Shown here one piece after another: positions 18,767-26,938 of a stretch of 64,000 nt of DNA; the stretch's first letter is position 1; every line of letters starts with the position of its first letter. Source of the stretch: Aptenodytes patagonicus (taxonomy: Eukaryota > Chordata > Aves > Sphenisciformes > Spheniscidae); contig NW_027472014.1 of NCBI RefSeq assembly GCF_965638725.1, positions 577,001 through 641,000 on the forward strand. Direction: 5' to 3'. Both the position numbers and the translations under genes were made by a program. Below the pieces are notes generated by a model that ran no database searches, was not told the origin of the DNA, and saw nothing but the letters and a program-made list of their open reading frames with translations.

Positions 18767-19520
18767 TGATTAACATAGTGCCTCCCCTTGCGGCAGCGTG
18801 GGCAAATACCAGGGGGCTGCTGAATTCCTTCTGATCCTCCCTTCTGTACAGGATTCTCAGGACATTGCCGTTTAAAATGCCCCGAGTTTCCACAGCGGAA
18901 ACACGCTTTGTTACCGGGACGCAAGGCAGCGGCTAAACAGGCTGCAAAAACCTCATTCTTATGTGTAATTGAACCCACACGGTTGCACGCGTCAAGCATG
19001 TCTATTATGGTCGGATTTCGCAATGTCTGCAAGACTCTTTTACAGTCCTCATTGGCATTTTCTATAGCCAATTTCATAAGCAATGCCTCTTTGGCTTCAG
19101 GATTTTGTATTTGTTTTTGAATAGCTTCTTGGAGCTTGTCGATAAAATCCATATAAGGTTCGTTGGTCCCTTGCTTAATGCTAGTAAAGGATTTTACCGG
19201 TCGTCCTGTATCAGGGACCTTTATCATTGCTTGAAACGCAAGGTCTGCTGATTGTCTTAAAATTTCAGGCGCCAGCCGTGCCTGCAGTTGCGGCGTATTG
19301 ATAGGGTCCTCCCCCATTAACTGAGCGAGTCCCGCGCCCCGTAGCGGGTCTCCCGCTCGCCGTTAAAAGCAGTAGCCGAATCAAGGGGAATTCCCTTTCG
19401 TTTTAGCCATGAAAGCAATAGGCGGAGGGTATAATCATCATACTTAATTCCACACTTTTCTAACAGCTTCTTAATAGTACATAGTATAGATTCCTCCTCC
19501 TTAGTTAGTTGTGATCCCAT
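18553..19520 (-). pseudogene. gag: Provirus B gag with internal deletion, unit 1
   Basis: The start MGSQLTKEE (19520) fits an N-myristoylated matrix, but after ~52 codons the frame jumps into late-gag sequence and stops at 19317. From 19317 the other frame encodes capsid with the major homology region (KQGTNEPYMDFID), then nucleocapsid with zinc knuckles CFRCGNSGHFKRQC and CPRCRKGRHYVNQC. Comparison with provirus C shows that about 700 bp of matrix/spacer/N-terminal capsid is missing. Both units share this deletion, so B entered, or became fixed, in this defective form. Confidence 0.9.
18721..18727 (-). promoter_or_regulatory. gag-pro -1 ribosomal frameshift site GGGAAAC, provirus B
   Basis: The minus strand reads G GGA AAC in the gag frame (GGA codon at 18726-18724), and the -1 frame GGG AAA is exactly the pro frame (codon 14 of the open frame). 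GGGAAAC is the known betaretroviral gag-pro slip heptamer. Unit 2 equivalent: 43782-43788. Confidence 0.85.
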
Positions 19521-19665
19521 TTTAAGTTTCCCAGCTGCTCACCTCTGCTCCAACGAGGCGATGATTCAAAGTTCCGGCTCCAGCTCTTTCCTGAGACTGC
19601 TCTGTCTCCCGCTGGCTATGACTCGTTCAGCTGGCTCCCCACCGGTGCTCTGTTCCAGCATTTTC

Positions 19666-19683
19666 GCCCCACGTTGGGCGCCA
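19666..19683 (-). other. Primer-binding site, tRNA-Lys1,2 type, provirus B
   Basis: Minus strand TGGCGCCCAACGTGGGGC, two bases inside the 5' LTR. It is complementary to the 3' end of tRNA-Lys1,2, the primer used by several betaretroviruses. The same site occurs in provirus C (62616-62633). Confidence 0.9.
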
Positions 19684-19685
19684 TT

Positions 19686-20030
19686 TGTGGGGGTGAAAAG
19701 CGGCACGGACTCCGGCAGACACGGCAACCAAAGACCTTTATTGCTCTTTGTTAGCATCTTTTATAGCAAGCAGAAGTGTACACGCGCTACCTGCAGCTTG
19801 CAGATAGGTTATAGCCTTGTGTTCACGCGCATCTATGCTCTAGCAGATTGGCCCGTTCTTCCTGATCATGCGAAATGCCTTCATGGTCTTTATCTTGTTT
19901 TTCTCCTTCCAGCTGCACATTCCTTTCTCCGTTGTTTTCTGCTTAAGTGCCTTGTCATGCCAGGTGGTACAGTGTTTGCTCATTAAAATCAAACTCAGGA
20001 ATGTCCGTTAGTGAGATTCCCATCCCCACA
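19686..20030 (-). mobile_element. Provirus B 5' LTR, unit 1
   Basis: 345 bp, TG...CA. It differs from its partner at 13507-13851 at two sites: C/T in GATAGGTTACAGCC and A/G in CATGCAAAATGCC. The outer edge adjoins ACATAT (20031-20036). The pol frame of provirus A runs into this LTR and stops at 19955, creating a chimeric open frame with no biological meaning as a unit. Confidence 0.93.
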
Positions 20031-21700
20031 ACATATAAAGAATCAGATACCACGTTTAGTGGGAAATTTAACCAATGCTCCAACGCCCATATTACTGCGG
20101 TCAGTTCTAGCGTCTGCAAGGTGTCTCCCTCCTGTCCCATGAGAGACTGACGGTGCCATTTATCAGCCTCATACCATACACAGACAGCTCTCTTGGACCT
20201 CTTTCCGGCATCGGTGTATGCTGTAATACCTCCCGGAATTGGCCCTTCTGTGACCTTAGGTTTCTCCAGCCACTGATTTTGTTTTATTAACTGCCATAAT
20301 TTCCCCTGAGGTTGTCGAGAATGCACGATTCCCGCATACCCTAGTAACGCCTCTTGGATGGCTAAGGAATTACGCATCCACCATTCCAAGTCTGCTGCGT
20401 TAACGGGAATGCTGATAGCGGCAGGCTCTTCTCCTGTTAGTTCTAGAATCCGTGACCGCCCTTTGCGAATTAATTCGCCCACTGCTTCTGGTCTCGTTTG
20501 TATGCTAGTAGGGGGTTGCACTCGTAAAAATATCCACTCCAGAATATAAAAATGTTGTTGATTTGCCAATTGTTGTTTCTGTTTACTTCGTTTGCTAATC
20601 TGGTCACTTGTAGTCGTATCTATTGTGGTCGTGTCAATGGCATCCGTATCTGTGAACGACTCCCTTGCTGCCCTGTCTTTGTTGTGCCATTGACAAACGA
20701 CCGCAAACGGTGACTCGGTCAGATTGCAAACCAAAAGTGAAATTGGAAGGTTGAGGATCCGTCGGGTCGTCCAAGCTACAGAAAGTTTGTCCACTATGTT
20801 TTGCAACACAGCATAATGTTTAGGTGTTAGCAAAATCTTTTCTGCAGGGTGCGACCCTCGGAGCAGTTCAGTTAGTGGTTTGATAGCTTCACTAGTAATT
20901 CCAGCACAGTTACGGACCCATTGAATATCTCCCAAAAGGGTTTGTATATTTGTTAATGTTTTTAACGGGGTTTTTAATGTAAGTTTTTGAGGCCGGATTT
21001 TTGATGTTTCTATGGTCCAGCCTAAATATTTCCACGGTGCAGACTGTTGAATTTTTTCTGGTGCCACTACGAGCCCTTTTTCTGCCAACAGTATAGTCAG
21101 CCATTGGATATTTTTCGCTGTAAAAGGCTGTTGTTGACAACACAAAATATCATCCATATAATGATAAATAATGGTATTAGCCCACTCCTGTCTCACTGGC
21201 TGTAGCGCTTTGGCTACATAAAGTTGGCATAATGTAGGCGAATTTTTCATTCCCTGCGGCAAAACTATCCATTCATATCGATCAGCAGGGTTTGCCTTGT
21301 TTATGGACGGAACTGAAAAGGCAAAGCGCTGAGTATCTTGAGAGTGTAAAGGGATAGTAAAAAAACAGTCTTTAAGATCAGTTATCAATATGTGCCACCC
21401 AGCTGGTAACATGGTTGGCGATGGCATTCCAGGTTGTAATGTTCCCATAGGTAACGTTTGAGCATTAATTTTCCTGAGGTCATGTAATAACCTCCATTTG
21501 CCTGATTTTTGGGGAATTACAAAAATAGGGGTATTCCACGGGCTAACAGAAGGCTTAATATGTCCTTGGGCCAATTGTTCAGCAACTAATTGTTTTGTGA
21601 TTTGCAATCGCTCTTCGGTCATGGGCCGCTGGTCAACCCAGGTAGGATCATGAGAGATCCATGTCAGTGGGGGGTTGCGCGATTGCTCCCCAGTGCCCAT
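20031..21700 (-). pseudogene. pol: Provirus A pol, 5' part (RT and RNase H start), unit 1
   Basis: Minus-strand frame from 21700. RT has first catalytic Asp near 108 (LITDLKDCFF), LPQGMKNSP at 148-156 and YMDD at 181-184; RNase H begins with ITAYTDAGKRS and reaches VVSDSLYV, where provirus B interrupts. The frame is open up to the insertion. A TAA lies just upstream in the pol frame and the pro frame ends only a few bases later, so the pro-pol -1 shift must occur in the short T-rich stretch at about 21703-21712. Confidence 0.9.
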
Positions 21701-21702
21701 AA

Positions 21703-22551
21703 CTAAAAAGGCTTAGTTGTCAGGATGGCCCCTGTCTGGCTTAGTACGTCTCGCCCAATTAAGGCTTCAAGACCGTTGGGAAGGGACAAAACGTGTACCC
21801 GATTATTTACCTGCTGTCCCTCTGGGAAGGTTATTTGTATCGGCTCACGGCTAACATAGGTAGCTGATTGACCCCCTACTCCAGCAACAGCAGTTCCTGC
21901 TGGTTCTAGTCTCCACTGCGGGGGCCAAAGTGAATAGCTTATGATGGTGATATCTGCCCCCGTATCCATCATTGCGTTCAACCATACAGTGAGGCCCTGT
22001 TGCTGGAGGCTGCCTTTTATCATTGGTCTGTGGTTTAATTTGGCCGAAAAACACACTGCTGTTCCAGTGGAGCCAAAGCTTCCACTGCCCCGCTTCTTCT
22101 CACTTGGCAGGGAATAGGTCACTGGGCTCTTAAAAGCAAGAATTTGAGCAATCCGACTTCCCTTGGGCACAAAAAGCGGTGGGTTCAACGTGTAAGCCAT
22201 TATATAGATTGTCCCTTCATAGTCAGCATCAATAACTCCTGGAATAATAATTAGTCCTTTTACTCCAGCAGAGGAGCGTCCTAATAAGAGCCCCCCTATC
22301 TTTTGGTCCTCAGACATCAGTGGCCCATTAGCGTTGCTGGGGATTTTGCAAACTTCAGAATTAGTTAGCATGACCTCTACTGCTGTTTCCAGGTCAACCC
22401 CCAGGCTCCCTGCGGTTGCTGGGATGTGGTTGTCGAGAAACCTCTCTGGTTCACGCTTGGAGAGTGCATTTGTTTCTGCACGCGCCCTCTCTTCGCGCTC
22501 CCCTTCAGGTTTCCCGAACAGGCCTTTTGAGCATGAGTACCTTTTTGACAC
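21703..22551 (-). CDS. pro: Provirus A dUTPase-protease, intact, unit 1
   Basis: 282 codons on the minus strand, overlapping the gag 3' end by 175 bp in the -1 frame. dUTPase part: GVDLETA near 51-57, LLLGRSS at 88-94, PGVIDADYEG at 104-113, GSRIAQ, and glycine-rich GSGSFGSTG at 155-163. Aspartic protease part: DTGAD at 196-200 and the C-terminal IGRDVLSQ. The dimeric protease cuts Gag and Pol during maturation. The frame is intact in both units with few substitutions (for example ILAF to SLAF in unit 2). Confidence 0.9.
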   Translation of the reverse strand: MSKRYSCSKGLFGKPEGEREERARAETNALSKREPERFLDNHIPATAGSLGVDLETAVEVMLTNSEVCKIPSNANGPLMSEDQKIGGLLLGRSSAGVKGLIIIPGVIDADYEGTIYIMAYTLNPPLFVPKGSRIAQILAFKSPVTYSLPSEKKRGSGSFGSTGTAVCFSAKLNHRPMIKGSLQQQGLTVWLNAMMDTGADITIISYSLWPPQWRLEPAGTAVAGVGGQSATYVSREPIQITFPEGQQVNNRVHVLSLPNGLEALIGRDVLSQTGAILTTKPF

Positions 22552-24293
22552 CTGTCACACCAAACTATCGCTCTACAGTTCCGGCGGCTATGCCCCCTCT
22601 CTCCACAACGATAACAGTTTCCTTTAAAAACCTGTGAGGTCTCAGACGATCGCTGCACAGCGGCCGCCAACGGTTGCACCACTTCCCTAATGGTAGTCTG
22701 CAATGTAGCAGCCATTACTTCATTCTGTTTTCGAATTTGAGCACGCTCCATTCGCAGGAGCATATCTTCTATTCCTGCGCTTTTTGGCAGGGTGGCTAAT
22801 ATATTTTTTGTGGCATTGTTAGCGTTATCGGAAGCTAAAATTCGAAACATTTGCTGTTTGTTATCCTCCCCCAAATCTGGATGATCACGTATCGCCCCCC
22901 ACAAGCGATCGATAAAATGACTATACGTTTCAGTGGCACCTTGCTGTACAGAACTAAAGGATGGAGCGGACGAACCGGGCAAGGCTGAAAAGGCGTCTAG
23001 TGCCAGTTTGGCAGACAACTGCAACAAAACAGGAGGAAAAGTTAACTGAGCATTAATATCATTAAACCTTCCCGTCCCCGTTATCATTTCCGCGGTAATC
23101 CCATAAAGAGGACCCCCCTGCGTTTGATGTTGTGCCGCAGCGCCCGCCGCCCGCCGTGACCACTCCGACCCCCACAACAAATACTGCGTAGGTGACAATA
23201 AAAGCCGCATAAGGTTTTGGCAGTCAGCAGGGCACATGAAATCCGCCGAAAAAATCCAAATTACAATCTGACGCGTAGCTTCTGATTTTATCCCATACTG
23301 GGACACAGTGGTTTTTGCTTGCTGTAGGATTTTCCAATCGTGAGGCGCCCACTTATTGCCGTTATTCTCTTGCAACACAGGAAAAGCACTCACCCCCAAG
23401 CTGGATGCCGCTTGCCACTGCCCGTCCAGCATAGCGTCTCTAGCCACTTCGCTCCAGCGCCTGGGCTGAACCGTCGCTGGTGGCCCAGGGAGGCAAGGGG
23501 GTAGGGATCCCCCTGACGCCCCGGACAGGTGTTCTATTCCTCCCCTCTGGGCTGTAATTGCTAAGTCCTGTAACTGTTGCACCACCTTCTTCAGGAGCTC
23601 ATTAGTCTCAGCCATACTCTGTGCTTTGCTGTCACCCTGTGGCGGAGTAGACGCACCTGAAGAGACTTCTAGAGGCGGGGCTGTTGGCCAGGGAGGGGTT
23701 AACGGAACTAGCCGCTTCTCCTCCCCGGGTCGTTGTTTTTCCGCGACCGTCTCAGGTGAAAGAGGGGCCCCGTTACCGCTAGTTTCTGCATCTTTGCAGT
23801 CCGTAAGCGGAGGGTAGGTCTCATGCGGTTCAGAAGCGCCATCGCGCCCTAGAACGCTATACTTGACTTCCAAGGCAGTTTTTTTGGGGGTGCCCGACAT
23901 ACCTCGGACCGCAGACAGCCCGAAGAACCGAGACAGTCCAGATGCTGTATTCTTTGGTTTATCAGGCAAGGGTTCTGGGGCTAGCATTTGAGCGGCTGCA
24001 CAAGCCACCTCTCCTTCAGCTTTCATGGCTTTTAAAGTCTCTAACACAGATCTCCACAGTTCCTGTACTGCTTTAATCTCCTTCTTTGACTTTTCGTCCC
24101 CCGTGATAGTCTGCTCCCCCATAGTATCGCCAAGCTCTCGCCACTCAAGGTGGGAAAAAATAGTTTGATTGTCTTTAAAATGTCCCCAACGTTGTCCTAA
24201 TTTAATCAACGTATATAGTTGCTTTACCGTTGTCTCAATCCCTCTCTTTGAGAGGATGCTTGCGAGCAACGCCGCTGCCGCCTCTATTTCCAT
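22377..24293 (-). CDS. gag: Provirus A Gag, intact, unit 1
   Basis: 638 codons on the minus strand. The matrix-like N-terminus starts MEIEAAAALLASIL and lacks the Gly2 needed for myristoylation, unlike Gag of B and C. A Pro/Glu-rich spacer follows, then capsid (YLLWGSEW, the major homology region with QQGATETYSHFIDRL), then nucleocapsid with two zinc knuckles CYRCGERGHSRRNC and CDRCQKGTHAQKAC. Gag assembles the particle and packages RNA. The frame is open in both units. No clear PPxY or PTAP late motif was seen. Confidence 0.9.
   Translation of the reverse strand: MEIEAAAALLASILSKRGIETTVKQLYTLIKLGQRWGHFKDNQTIFSHLEWRELGDTMGEQTITGDEKSKKEIKAVQELWRSVLETLKAMKAEGEVACAAAQMLAPEPLPDKPKNTASGLSRFFGLSAVRGMSGTPKKTALEVKYSVLGRDGASEPHETYPPLTDCKDAETSGNGAPLSPETVAEKQRPGEEKRLVPLTPPWPTAPPLEVSSGASTPPQGDSKAQSMAETNELLKKVVQQLQDLAITAQRGGIEHLSGASGGSLPPCLPGPPATVQPRRWSEVARDAMLDGQWQAASSLGVSAFPVLQENNGNKWAPHDWKILQQAKTTVSQYGIKSEATRQIVIWIFSADFMCPADCQNLMRLLLSPTQYLLWGSEWSRRAAGAAAQHQTQGGPLYGITAEMITGTGRFNDINAQLTFPPVLLQLSAKLALDAFSALPGSSAPSFSSVQQGATETYSHFIDRLWGAIRDHPDLGEDNKQQMFRILASDNANNATKNILATLPKSAGIEDMLLRMERAQIRKQNEVMAATLQTTIREVVQPLAAAVQRSSETSQVFKGNCYRCGERGHSRRNCRAIVWCDRCQKGTHAQKACSGNLKGSAKRGRVQKQMHSPSVNQRGFSTTTSQQPQGAWGLTWKQQ
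22509..22515 (-). promoter_or_regulatory. gag-pro -1 ribosomal frameshift site GGGAAAC, provirus A
   Basis: On the minus strand GGA starts at 22514 in the gag frame, and GGG AAA at 22515 is codons 13-14 of the pro frame, so a -1 slip joins the two exactly. It uses the same heptamer as provirus B although the genes are otherwise diverged. Confidence 0.85.
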
Positions 24294-24435
24294 GATAGCG
24301 GTCGCTCACTGGGAGGCAGTTGGCCAGACTACTCCGTTATCTTATCCCCCTCCGATCATCGGGATAGTACAACTCCCAGCCACTATTCTCCCGCTCCCCT
24401 TCTTGCTCTTTCCGCAGTCTCGAAGAGGCGCGCCG

Positions 24436-24453
24436 AACCATCCTCTGCTACCA
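24436..24453 (-). other. Primer-binding site matching initiator tRNA-Met, provirus A
   Basis: Plus strand AACCATCCTCTGCTACCA equals the last 18 nt (including CCA) of vertebrate initiator tRNA-Met, so the minus-strand site TGGTAGCAGAGGATGG is its complement. It lies two bases inside the LTR, the usual spacing. Unit 2 copy at 49497-49514 is identical. Confidence 0.85.
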
Positions 24454-24455
24454 GA

Positions 24456-24918
24456 TGTCGGAGTTTCCCCTTGTTCAGTGTCGACGACGGAGCGGGAGTT
24501 GCGATTCCGGAGTAATGACGGATCCCAATATGAGTATGGTCATCCTCCTTTATTCATGCATATAGCAGGGTTTATATAGTTATCTACTATAGGCACGCGC
24601 TTCGTAACAACCTATGGTTGGTTAATTACAGCTGTACACGCGCTCAATTATAAGCTATGATTGGGTTAAAGTTACTGTCCACGCGCTTATTGCTTCTACT
24701 CGATTGGCGGTTGGCAGCAGGACATGTTAGCCGCTGACTTCACCTCCTTCTAGGTACAGTTTCGTTACAGTTGTTTACCCGGCCCCATTGTTCTTTGTTC
24801 TGTCCGGGGAAGTCCCGGTGGTCATCCTGCTGTGTCAGCATGTCTTAGTGACTTTTTGATACATGGGTTGCTCAGCGATACCAGATCGTGGCCTTGCTGA
24901 ATCAGCCATTCCTCCACA
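24456..24918 (-). mobile_element. Provirus A 5' LTR, complete
   Basis: 463 bp, starting TGTGGAGG and ending CCGACA on the minus strand. A TATATAA lies at about 24571-24577 and an AATAAA at 24549-24554 (minus strand). In the unit 2 LTR the latter reads GATAAA. This LTR lies antisense to FBXO24 between its two halves and is the boundary chosen here between units 1 and 2. Confidence 0.9.
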
Positions 24919-25171
24919 CACCCTGTGCCCATCCCCCTGCTGCTGCCCATCAAGGTAAGGGGGGGGCCTTAGGCGGGGCCCCACCACCCCGGGGGAGGTG
25001 TCCCCAGCGATGTCACCTCACTGTCACCCTGTCCTCAAGCTGGTGGCCTGCTCCGTGGGGTACAACCACCTGGGGACAGCGGATGACCAGGGGCGAGTCT
25101 CCATGCAAGGGAGGAACCGCTACGGGCAGCGGGGGACTGGGGACCGGCTGGACCGTGTGGAGGTCCCACAG
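24919..25171 (+). pseudogene. FBXO24: FBXO24 3' exons (RCC1-like part), unit 2
   Basis: Copy of 339-591. The first block (24919-24954) begins with the target duplication CACCCT and continues the exon interrupted at 10762: the reading frame carries on across the duplication, apart from the TGA at 10736. The second block, 25040-25171, encodes GYNHLGTADDQGRVSMQG and NRYGQ. This is therefore the other half of the FBXO24 copy whose F-box exons are at 9501-10762. Confidence 0.78.
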
Positions 25172-25580
25172 GTGACAGGCCACGCCCTGCCTGTCCCTGT
25201 CCCCGTCACTGTCCTGTCACTGTCCCCACAGGTGTCCTGTCCCCGTCCCTGACCCTATCCCTGACCCCAGCATCATCCCTGTAGGTACCATCCCGCAGGT
25301 GTCCTGTCCCCACCACTGTCCCCGCAGGTGCCGTGTCCCCATCCCTGTCCCTGTGACTGTCCCCACAGGTGCCCTGTCCCCGTCCCTGTCCCCAGTGTCA
25401 CCCAGGCAGGTGCCCTGTGGCCATCCCTGTCCCCATCCCTGTCCCTGCTGGTGTCCTGTCCCTATCCTGTCCCCGCTGTTGTCCCCACAGTTGCCTTGTC
25501 CCCAGTGGGGCCCTGGCCCCACCCCTGTCCCCCCTCGTCCCCGTCCCCAGTGTCCCCCCAGCGTTGTTTTGATTTTCTTT
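25172..25580 (+). repeat. GC-rich minisatellite, unit 2
   Basis: Copy of 592-1000 with single-base differences (for example GTGCCGTGTCC for GTGCCTTGTCC near 25330). Confidence 0.8.
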
Positions 25581-25615
25581 ACAGCCGAAAGCACCACACG
25601 GAGCAGGAGATGTGT

Positions 25616-25708
25616 CCCCAGTAGCTAGCACATAGTCGTTTCAGTTCACATACACGCGGGATAGAGAGTGAGATTACGCAGAGAGATCGTTAAGAAAAGA
25701 TTTAATCA
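25616..25708 (-). repeat. Inverted-repeat arm, unit 2
   Basis: Copy of 1036-1128; pairs with 29128-29219. Confidence 0.85.
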
Positions 25709-26293
25709 AGATGAGTATTGATCAGGCGATCGATGGGTCTCCTGCCGTTGCCTGGATGTTTCGTCCAGCCGCGAGGCGAGGGCAGCTAGTTCAGCATTTT
25801 TCTGCTGCAGCCTCTCTGCCTCCTTGCACGCTTCTGGAGAGCCTGCCTTTGTCAGGAGGCAGCTCTCCCTCCCAGGGGCGCTCTGTTGCCTCTCCAGGTC
25901 TTCTAGAACACGCTGCAGGCGGGTGTTCTGCTGCAGGAGCCGGCTGCGTTTGCTGCCGAGCAGCACCAAGTCTTCCCCCTCTGGCACCTGGAGCTGAGCA
26001 TCTGCCACAGCCTTGCGTGTTGTTTGCTGCCCAGCCCTGGGGCTTTCAGGCGGTCTTTCCTGTCGTGCCGCCAGGGCCTGGGGCCGTTTCTGCCAGAGGA
26101 GCAGGAGCTCTGCGTCTCCTGATGGCCCTGGTGCCCAGGAGGGCCTTGGGGCTGGGCCGTGCTGGGGGATGATTTTCTCCTCCATAAAATTCCAGCTTTT
26201 AATACAATCCCACACAAGTTTCGGATCGTGTTCATATGAGGCCACCTCATTCGGCTTGCAAGGGGTTGTTTGGGGGTTTTTCTCCCTCCTCAT
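25706..26293 (-). pseudogene. Truncated RIMBP-like paralogue, unit 2
   Basis: 195-codon frame as in unit 1, with Gln to Pro near codon 24 (HDPKL) and Arg to Pro in ARQERPPES. These two changes are shared with unit 3 and differ from unit 1, which suggests that units 2 and 3 share a more recent history here, or that unit 1 changed. It lacks the SH3 region. Confidence 0.6.
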
Positions 26294-26938
26294 GCTTCAC
26301 CAGCGACCATATGATTTACCACAGCAGTAGGGCACTATGGAAACGAGCTGCGAAGCAACTCTGAGAATCTAGGGTGCCCACATCCTCCAGGTTAGCATCT
26401 TTAGCAGTGACCCCACCGTCGAGCTCAGCCCACGCTCGCTCTTGCCAGCACAGCCGCCAGCTCCGGGAGAGAGCACGGCAGGAGCTGCCCAGGGATGCCC
26501 CTTATGACCGCACGGCCCTGGGACACCCTTTGTGACACAGGGCCATGCGGGGCCATGCGGCGACGGGGCTGGCACCGCCCGGCACCTCCTGCAGCTGTGG
26601 TCGTGGGGCCCCCCAGGCCAGGACATACCTTCTAAGGCCATGAAGCCCCACCCCTCCTTTGTGTGGCCAGGGCCAGGACATACCTTCTAAGGCCATGAGG
26701 CCCCACCCCTCCTTTGTGTGGCCAGGGCCAGGACACCTGTATAAGGCCATGAGGCCCCACCCCTCCTTTGTGTGGCCAGGGCCAGGACACGTGTATAAGG
26801 CCATACTCACTCACCCCGGCTGATTGCAGATGCTGTCTCCGCCTCTGCATGGTCAAGGGAGGCAGCAGCTGCTGAGAGGGAGTGACGCGCAACGTCGGTG
26901 GCTGTTGGTGGCGGCGTTTGGTTGCCATCCTTGCAGCC
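26294..26938. promoter_or_regulatory. Divergent spacer with candidate promoter, unit 2
   Basis: As unit 1 but longer: three full VNTR copies, two of which carry a TATAAGG (after GGACACCTG and GGACACGTG). It therefore has two TATA-like elements about 54 bp apart, where unit 1 has one. Confidence 0.4.
26621..26815. repeat. 55-bp VNTR, three full copies plus partial (unit 2)
   Basis: Copies at 26621-26675, 26676-26730 and 26731-26784 (54 bp, with ACACCTGTATAAGG), then a partial. The first has GAAGCCC for GAGGCCC. Confidence 0.9.

Larger units (their letters stand above)
13507..20030 (-). mobile_element. Provirus B (betaretro-like) nested in provirus A pol, unit 1
   Basis: 6.5-kb minus-strand provirus with two 345-bp LTRs (13507-13851 and 19686-20030), flanked by target duplication ACATAT (13501-13506 and 20031-20036). 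It sits inside the RNase H coding region of provirus A. The two LTRs differ at only two positions in this unit, so the insertion is recent. Internal order on the minus strand: tRNA-Lys-type primer site, gag (with ~0.7-kb deletion), dUTPase-(protease), pol, Cys-rich frame, env. Confidence 0.95.
1..24580. repeat. Tandem segmental duplication, unit 1
   Basis: The sequence from position 1 recurs at 24581 and again at 49642 in the same orientation with only scattered substitutions and a few indels. The unit holds FBXO24 3' exons, an inverted RIMBP-like pair, an OR pseudogene, FBXO24 5' exons and nested proviruses A and B. Because the array is periodic, the phase chosen here (the window edge, inside the provirus A LTR) is arbitrary. 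Unit 1 differs from unit 2 in VNTR copy number, promoter-repeat copy number and provirus lesions. Confidence 0.97.
10763..24918 (-). mobile_element. Provirus A (betaretro-like, nested host of provirus B), unit 1
   Basis: Minus-strand endogenous retrovirus flanked by the 6-bp target duplication CACCCT (10757-10762 and 24919-24924). Order on the minus strand: 5' LTR 24918-24456, tRNA-iMet-type primer site, gag, dUTPase-protease, RT/RNase H, [provirus B], integrase, Cys-rich small frame, env, polypurine tract, and a 3' LTR collapsed to 36 bp. Without provirus B the element is about 7.6 kb. It is inserted antisense in an FBXO24 exon. Beta-like genome order with alpharetrovirus-like env. Confidence 0.92.

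Noticed and set aside
19955-21700. 581-codon 'pol' frame as a single protein
   Set aside because: Its last ~25 codons are the provirus B LTR; the frame is an accident of nesting. Only the part up to 20031 belongs to provirus A.
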